Positions 59,420-64,000 of a stretch of DNA of 64,000 bases are shown here, piece by piece. The stretch's first letter is position 1. Each line of letters begins with the position of its first letter. The notes under the pieces were generated by a model, which did not search any database, was not told the DNA's origin, and saw only the letters and a list, made by a program, of their open reading frames with translations. Made by a program: the position numbers and the translations under genes. Origin of the DNA: Burkholderia pseudomultivorans (GTDB lineage Bacteria; Pseudomonadota; Gammaproteobacteria; Burkholderiales; Burkholderiaceae); the NCBI RefSeq assembly GCF_001718415.1, contig NZ_CP013379.1, positions 47,153 to 111,152 of the forward strand. Direction: 5' to 3'.

Positions 59420-59857
59420 TCAATAGTCGGTGACGCCCATCTCTCGAAGTTTCCGAATTGCGGCGATTCCGCGCTCGACGACCTCGCCGAAGGTAATTTT
59501 CGCTGCGGCTGCCTCGAATTCCAGGTCAACGATGTTCTGGGCAGTAAGCTTGAAGTTCTTTTGAATATTCCGCCCGGTCCTCCGGCGATTGTCCACAACG
59601 TGGCTTACAGGAGGAGTTGCGGAGTCGTGACCAGCCGGACGCTGTACAGCGGGTGCGGTTCGCGCCGAAGGTGAGGTTGTCGCTGGCTCAGCCTGCGCCG
59701 AGTTCATGCCACTTCTCGTTTCGGCGGCTGGGGCCCTACTCGGGAAGCCGGTCTCAGCTGCAATTCGGTCGAGTTCGTCGCGGGTCGGTCGCTTGTCTTG
59801 TCGGCTGGGCTGGCGCGGTTCGAAGCCTGCGAGGTCAAATGGGCTTTTGCGGTCCAT
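59420..59857 (-). CDS. parB: Small centromere-binding partner of ParA
   Basis: 145 aa. 'RPTRDELDRIAAETGFPSRAP' at the N-terminus and a basic C-terminal domain 'GRNIQKNFKLTAQNIVDLEFEAAAAKITFGEVVERGIAAIRKLREMGV' correspond to the plasmid stability/partition partners that follow ParA in type Ib-like systems; the C-terminal part looks like a ribbon-helix-helix. The middle is a Pro/Ala/Thr linker. It adjoins parA directly (1-base spacing). Confidence 0.72.
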   Translation of the reverse strand: MDRKSPFDLAGFEPRQPSRQDKRPTRDELDRIAAETGFPSRAPAAETRSGMNSAQAEPATTSPSARTAPAVQRPAGHDSATPPVSHVVDNRRRTGRNIQKNFKLTAQNIVDLEFEAAAAKITFGEVVERGIAAIRKLREMGVTDY

Positions 59858-60544
59858 TTATGCCACCTGTTGCGATTGCGCCATGCCTTCACGCAGTTTC
59901 GCGATAACTTCGCTCGCGAACTCTTCGGCGTTGGTGATGGCTTTGTCCAGGTTGGACACTTCTTTCGGATCCAGGTCGCCAAGGGGAACGGCGAACGAGA
60001 ACATTGCTTTATATGCCTCGCGTTCGTTCAATTCGGTCGTGAAGAGGTTGATGCCGGCCGATTCGAACGAGGCAGTGAGGTGCTTCATCGTTTTTGTCCT
60101 GATGATCGGACTGGTGCGCGTCAAGAGAACACCATAGGGCACCTTCCGACGCGACATCTTTTCCTGCTGCTGGACTACTTTCAGCGCACGCGATGCTTGA
60201 GACGCGTCGAGTTGCGACCCCTGCATTGGGATGACAATCAGATCCGCCTGGCTGACGGCAAGGATGACAATCTTTGCGGCGGTACCTTCAAGATCGACGA
60301 TCACGAATGGGGTCTGCGCGGCTGCCTCTTCGATCTTGTCGATGATGTTCTCTTCGTCCGCGTCGGACACTACGCGCAGGTTGTCCGGTTTAGCTCCGCC
60401 GGCCGCCCACATCGCGACGGGCTTATTCGGATCAGCATCAATGACGGTTACCTGAGTTTGGCGAGCTAGCTGGTCTGCAAGAACCAAGGCAGAGGTCGTT
60501 TTACCAACCCCCCCTTTCGGGCTAACGATCACGATAACAGGCAT
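59858..60544 (-). CDS. parA: ParA partition ATPase
   Basis: 228 aa, deviant Walker A 'KGGVGKTT' at residues 10-17, 'VIDADPNKPVAMWA' and 'FVIVDLEGTAAKIVILAVSQADLIVIPMQGS'. It is short and lacks the N-terminal HTH of type Ia ParA, so it belongs to the type Ib-like group. It moves plasmid copies along the nucleoid with the small partner and the palindromic sites upstream. Confidence 0.9.
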   Translation of the reverse strand: MPVIVIVSPKGGVGKTTSALVLADQLARQTQVTVIDADPNKPVAMWAAGGAKPDNLRVVSDADEENIIDKIEEAAAQTPFVIVDLEGTAAKIVILAVSQADLIVIPMQGSQLDASQASRALKVVQQQEKMSRRKVPYGVLLTRTSPIIRTKTMKHLTASFESAGINLFTTELNEREAYKAMFSFAVPLGDLDPKEVSNLDKAITNAEEFASEVIAKLREGMAQSQQVA

Positions 60545-60565
60545 CTGTACACCTCCTTGTAAATT

Positions 60566-61206
60566 GATATCGGATAGCTATCCGATATCAAGAATTAAAT
60601 GGCGACCGTTCTGGTATCGGATAGCTATCCGATACCATGCGCCCGGGTGGACGGCAGCAGATAGCGGATAGCTATCCGATAGCTTGTCGATATCCGGGAT
60701 CGGATCGCACATTGCCGGATGATATCAGGTAGCTATCGGATAGCCAGCAGATATCCGATAGCTACCTGATGAATCTTGCCTCAGGGGTCAGGTATCCGAT
60801 AGCTACCAGCTATCCAGTATGGCACTGCTCAACGGTCAAACAGATAGCTATCCGATACCAGTCAGGAGGAAGTAACGCGTCTATCCGTCGGCGAGCCGTA
60901 CCTGCTACTCCCTCGAATCCACTACCGCAAGCCGCCCCCCGGACGGAGTCACGGATGCGTGACTATTGCGTTACTACGCGGGTACCACGGCAGTCACGCA
61001 CGACTCGGTGATCAAGTTTTGATATCGGATAGCTATCCGATAGCTATCCGATATCTATTGAGAGGAGCGGACCTTTGTTTGCTGGAGAGGGCACCGATCC
61101 TTTTTCAGGTAATGGTGATCCGGCCTAACCAGCGGCGAGCCGTAGCGCTCTCGAGAAAAACGAGATTGATATGATTGGAGATGGTATCGGATAGCTATCT
61201 GATACC
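60566..61206. repeat. parS: Centromere-like array of GGATAGCTATCC palindromes
   Basis: Repeated palindromes with core CGGATAGCTATCCG: a perfect 24-mer at 60566-60589 (GATAT arms), another at 60613-60636 (GGTAT arms), and further full or partial copies near 60664, 60722-60770, 60788-60815, 60842, 61021-61055 and 61183-61206. No gene is convincing between parA and the LuxR gene, about 860 bases. It likely forms the partition site and parA operator. Confidence 0.75.
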
Positions 61207-61409
61207 ATATTGTCCCAGGATTAATGCGTGCCATCGCGACGTTCTCGTGACTGACAGCACTTGCGATCACGGATCCTGCCGGCAAGGCCACGGGCAACTG
61301 CGACTGTGCGCCGCATAACCATGAGGCCGCAGAAAGTCGATAGTGCCGGGGCAGGGGGGGGGCTTAACGCCCGGACAGCGGTGTTCCCGGCCCACCTATG
61401 GCGCCAAAA

Positions 61410-61655
61410 TTACGTAATCAGACGGTGGCGGACTCCGAATTCGACCGCCTCTTCGTCTGTTTTAGCACCTACCTTCTTACGTGCGCTCTCGATGTGATAT
61501 GCGACTGACGCCTCGCTGCATTGAAGGATGCGGGCCATTTCCCAATCGCTTTTGCCTTCCTTTCGGCCCTTCAGGCAGGCAACTTCCTCGGCGGTCAGAT
61601 CCGCGCTGTGCCGGGAGCCGTGATGCTGCAGATGTCTGGTCAAGAGTGCCTCCAT
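61410..61655 (-). CDS. LuxR-type HTH protein (solo domain)
   Basis: 81 aa from the ATG at 61655; a longer open frame upstream is not protein-like. 'DLTAEEVACLKGRKEGKSDWEMARILQCSEASVAYHIESARKKVGAKTDEEAVEFGVRHRLI' is a complete GerE/LuxR DNA-binding domain. No signal-binding domain is present. It could be a stand-alone regulator of the divergent genes or act by interfering with a full LuxR protein. A 24-base inverted repeat lies upstream. The ribosome binding site is weak. Confidence 0.7.
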   Translation of the reverse strand: MEALLTRHLQHHGSRHSADLTAEEVACLKGRKEGKSDWEMARILQCSEASVAYHIESARKKVGAKTDEEAVEFGVRHRLIT

Positions 61656-61776
61656 TGGTTGGGGTGCGAGCGATATGTACCGAAATGGCGCGCGGCTTGG
61701 CCGCGTTTCGTTAGATCTTATGCCTCTTCCTTGGTATGGAGGGCGCTTTCGCTCTAGAGAAGGGCGAAAATTGCAT

Positions 61777-61800
61777 ATCTGATAACTACTCTTATCAGAT
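61777..61800. promoter_or_regulatory. Inverted repeat in the LuxR-solo upstream region
   Basis: ATCTGATAA-CTACTC-TTATCAGAT, perfect 9-bp arms. It is placed between the LuxR-type gene and the plus-strand gene pair and could be a lux-box-like operator. Confidence 0.55.
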
Positions 61801-62009
61801 GGTGCACTTTTGGCTGTTAGATCGGCCGCCTTTTCCCCTATACTTGTTCCGGCCCCGCCCGGCAAGGCTGGGCGGACGCCTGCGTCGCACTGACGGAAGC
61901 GACCGACATTCGGCGCCGCACCGGGACAATGGTCGGCGCTACAGTTTTCGTAGCGCTCACTACGCCTCGCCTCGGACGAGCCTCAACCATCTTTACGGGG
62001 AACATCAGC

Positions 62010-62324
62010 ATGACCAACACCACAAATCAAGACACGCCGTGCCTCTGCATCGGCGGCCCGCTGCACGGGCACGCATTCGCGCCAGGCTTCGCCGTCTCGG
62101 CAAGCCTGACCTATCGCACCGCCGACTTGGTTGCCAGGGACCCCTCGCACTACGTCGAATACACGCGCAAGATGCTCACGCGGACCGTCGACGGGCAGCC
62201 GCAGTCGCGGGACTTCTTCGTGCTCGCTACGCGCATGGAGGCCGGCAAGGTGCTTGTTCGGGGCCTGTCGGACGAGGCGGCGCTGGCTGCAACGCAGGCC
62301 GCTCCCGACGATTTCTGGAAGTGA
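62010..62324 (+). CDS. Unknown 104-aa protein
   Basis: The ATG at 62010 is preceded by GGGGAAC. The product starts 'MTNTTNQDTPCLCIGGPLHGHAF', followed by a YRTADLVARDPSHYVEYTRKM stretch and 'DFFVLATRMEAGKVLVRGLSDE'. Proteins starting with 'CLCIGGPLHG' occur as small unknowns on Burkholderia elements; the function is not known to me. It is coupled with the next gene by a GTGA overlap. Confidence 0.6.
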   Translation: MTNTTNQDTPCLCIGGPLHGHAFAPGFAVSASLTYRTADLVARDPSHYVEYTRKMLTRTVDGQPQSRDFFVLATRMEAGKVLVRGLSDEAALAATQAAPDDFWK

Positions 62325-63082
62325 GCGCCGATGCGTCGCGCCGGATGTCGTCACCCGCTGGCGGCATGAGCGACCCGCAAAGCGTCCTGCAGACGCTGCT
62401 CGACGACGATCGCGCGGTCCGCGACGCATTTACGCACGCGCTCGCGCCGGAGCTCGGCACCCTGGCCGAGGCACTCGTCGAGTGCTTTGCGCGCTGGCAG
62501 CCGATACACGATGCCGCGACTACGCTGTCGGCGCCGCGCACGGACCTGATGAACGGCCTCGTGCACGGCGCGCTCGACGACCTGATCGTGTCGGTGAAAT
62601 TGCTGGTGGCGGGGAAGGCGGCGGCGTCCGGCAATCTGTTCCGGCAGGCGATCGAGGGCATCGCGATGGCGGTGCTGTGCTCGACCGGCGGGGAGCTGGT
62701 CCTCCAGGCCCGCCCGAAGCAGGGGGACGTTCGCGGCTGCTATTGGGCAAGGGTGATGGCCGGCGACGACCGCCTCGTCGAGGGGCAGCGGGCGCTCCAG
62801 CAACTGGCGCTGAACGCGGAGGTCTTACGGCTGCCAGCCGGCTGGATTCGGTGGTTGACCGAAGCGCAGAAGCTGTACAGCGGCGTGAGCCACGCCAGTC
62901 TCATGACGATATCGCTGCGGACCAATTTCCAGTCACCCGAAGCGATCTCGTTCGGCGCGCATTTCGATCCCGATAAGGTCTACTGGTATCGCGCCGGCCT
63001 GGTTCACCGTCACCTGATGGCGCGCGAGCTTGCCGCGGTGATGCCTTACCTGCTCGCCGCGATGGGGCAGGCCGAAAGTTGA
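62321..63082 (+). CDS. Unknown 253-aa protein coupled to the previous gene
   Basis: GTG at 62321 overlaps the upstream stop; ATGs at 62345 and 62366 are alternatives. Mostly helical ('VRDAFTHALAPELGTLAEALVECFARWQP', 'DDLIVSVKLLVAGKAAASGNLFRQAIEGIAMAVLCSTG', 'LVHRHLMARELAAVMPYLLAAMGQ'). It has no signal peptide. The pattern around 'SGNLFRQAIEGIAMAVLCS' recalls the uncharacterised helical proteins seen near toxin-antitoxin or HEPN genes, but key motifs are not evident. Confidence 0.55.
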   Translation: MSADASRRMSSPAGGMSDPQSVLQTLLDDDRAVRDAFTHALAPELGTLAEALVECFARWQPIHDAATTLSAPRTDLMNGLVHGALDDLIVSVKLLVAGKAAASGNLFRQAIEGIAMAVLCSTGGELVLQARPKQGDVRGCYWARVMAGDDRLVEGQRALQQLALNAEVLRLPAGWIRWLTEAQKLYSGVSHASLMTISLRTNFQSPEAISFGAHFDPDKVYWYRAGLVHRHLMARELAAVMPYLLAAMGQAES

Positions 63083-63149
63083 CGAATTTTCTTCGGCCGC
63101 GCCGTGTGATCGCCGGCAGGCGACGCCCTAACCGATCTGAGGAAAATGT

Positions 63150-63935
63150 ATGGCGGCATCTGAAGTAGCAGTGGCGGCGTCTGAAGTCGCAAAAGTCGTG
63201 GCGCAAGCACCCACGGTGAATTGGTGGGTGGTCGTGGCGTCGAGCGCCGTAATCGGCGCGGCGGTCAACGCGACGACGTCGCTGGTAACCCAACACCTCG
63301 CGTGGAAGCGCGAGCAGGCGAAGCTCGCCGATCAGCGGGCGCATGAGGCTGCGAAGCAGGCGGAGCAGCGTGCGCCCGCCCAGCTCGAAGTCGCGCTGAT
63401 GCTCGAGGATTTCATGCGGCAAGCCGTCGGCTACCTCGACGCCTGGGACGCGCGGTTCACTGACTGGCTTGTGGAGCAGCACGGTGAGGCGACGACTGAA
63501 CCACGTCCTTGGAGCGCATTGACGTTTGACACGTCGCTGGTCGAGCACTGGTCCGCCGTAACGATCGACATCCAGTCACAGTGTCGCGAGTTTCCGTTGG
63601 CACTCGCGGCGAGTAGTGCATGGGTTGGGGAGGCCTACGACGAATGGGCCGACTTCCCCGATCTATGTTGGCTCGAAGGCCAACGCGCCACCCTTTACGG
63701 ACTGCAAGTAGGCGAACTGGCCGCCAAGATCCGCGAGACGATCGCGGTGCCCATGTCCAACTTGACGACTGATAGTTTTGATCGACTGCAGCGCGAGTTC
63801 GATCGGATCAAGCGCCGCTACGTCGACGAACACGGAAAGCTGACGCTGATACCGGACCTGAAGGCCCGCTTGCAGCGGGAGTGCCCGCAAGTGGCGAAGT
63901 CGCTGGATCCGGTGGACGCTCCGGCTGGCAGCTGA
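63150..63935 (+). CDS. Unknown 261-aa protein with one membrane helix and coiled coil
   Basis: ATG at 63150. A short N-terminus is followed by a membrane helix ('WWVVVASSAVIGAAVNATTSLV', about residues 25-47), a charged coiled coil ('WKREQAKLADQRAHEAAKQAEQRA') and a helical cytoplasmic domain with several Trp. It resembles general single-span envelope proteins of unknown role. It lies 67 bases after the preceding gene. The last 65 bases of the window hold nothing recognisable. Confidence 0.6.
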   Translation: MAASEVAVAASEVAKVVAQAPTVNWWVVVASSAVIGAAVNATTSLVTQHLAWKREQAKLADQRAHEAAKQAEQRAPAQLEVALMLEDFMRQAVGYLDAWDARFTDWLVEQHGEATTEPRPWSALTFDTSLVEHWSAVTIDIQSQCREFPLALAASSAWVGEAYDEWADFPDLCWLEGQRATLYGLQVGELAAKIRETIAVPMSNLTTDSFDRLQREFDRIKRRYVDEHGKLTLIPDLKARLQRECPQVAKSLDPVDAPAGS

Positions 63936-64000
63936 GGCGCGGCAGGTTCCATCGTGGCCGTTGTCGAGTCCGGCGCGGCGATTGGATCGAGGGAAGGGTG

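Noticed and set aside
59388..61206. CRISPR-like array because of many repeats near 60-61 kb
   Set aside because: The repeats are perfect palindromes of variable spacing without unique spacers of constant length, and they flank parA; they are partition sites.

Overview
The window looks like the backbone of a large, self-transmissible plasmid from a high-GC betaproteobacterium, most likely Burkholderia or a close relative. The case rests on the GC-rich coding style, a DUF3717-type gene, the mix of a VirB-type secretion system with an R64-like type IVb pilus, and plasmid replication and partition genes. The host assignment is an inference; no database was searched.

Left edge (1-9.8 kb): accessory catabolic DNA with signs of decay. 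It holds a truncated IclR regulator, a second IclR gene broken by a frameshift and a stop, an Old Yellow Enzyme/FAD oxidoreductase with an SDR in one operon, a crotonase remnant, a GMC oxidoreductase and a complete IS3-family (IS2-group) element without target duplication.

9.8-20.4 kb: probable anti-defence or establishment region. Two nearly identical 459-bp direct repeats stand directly upstream of two gene groups: a 196-aa unknown plus an orphan DndC-like PP-loop protein, and a DUF3560 protein. An orphan DNA methyltransferase, small unknowns, a KlcA/ArdB-like antirestriction gene and a large ParB-like gene follow. The last two are divergent, with matching operators and leaders.

20.4-25.9 kb: a candidate oriT, a MobA/MobL-type relaxase-helicase, then a RepFIIA-like replicon: DnaA box downstream, RepA, leader ORF and a roughly 90-nt antisense RNA with its own promoter and terminator.

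25.9-43.1 kb (all minus strand): DUF1173 protein, TrwB/VirD4-like coupling protein, a large coiled-coil protein sharing its C-terminal motif with the relaxase, PLD-type nuclease, TrbM, and VirB1, 11, 10, 9, 8, 6, lipoprotein, 5, 4, 3, 2, headed by a CAP-domain lipoprotein. 43.1-54.9 kb (minus): pilT-L-L'-N-P-O-Q-R-S-M-V, a secreted protein and an HTH regulator.

55-61.4 kb: a PH-domain protein, a second paralogous HTH regulator, a Rep_3 initiator with about 18 iterons, and a ParA plus small partner with repeated palindromes. 61.4-64 kb: a LuxR-type solo and three unknown genes.

Four copies of the operator TATCCCC-N3-GGGGA(T/C)A stand before the pil operon, the virB operon, the coupling-protein operon and one of the two paralogous HTH regulators. 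This points to one regulon that controls all transfer functions.
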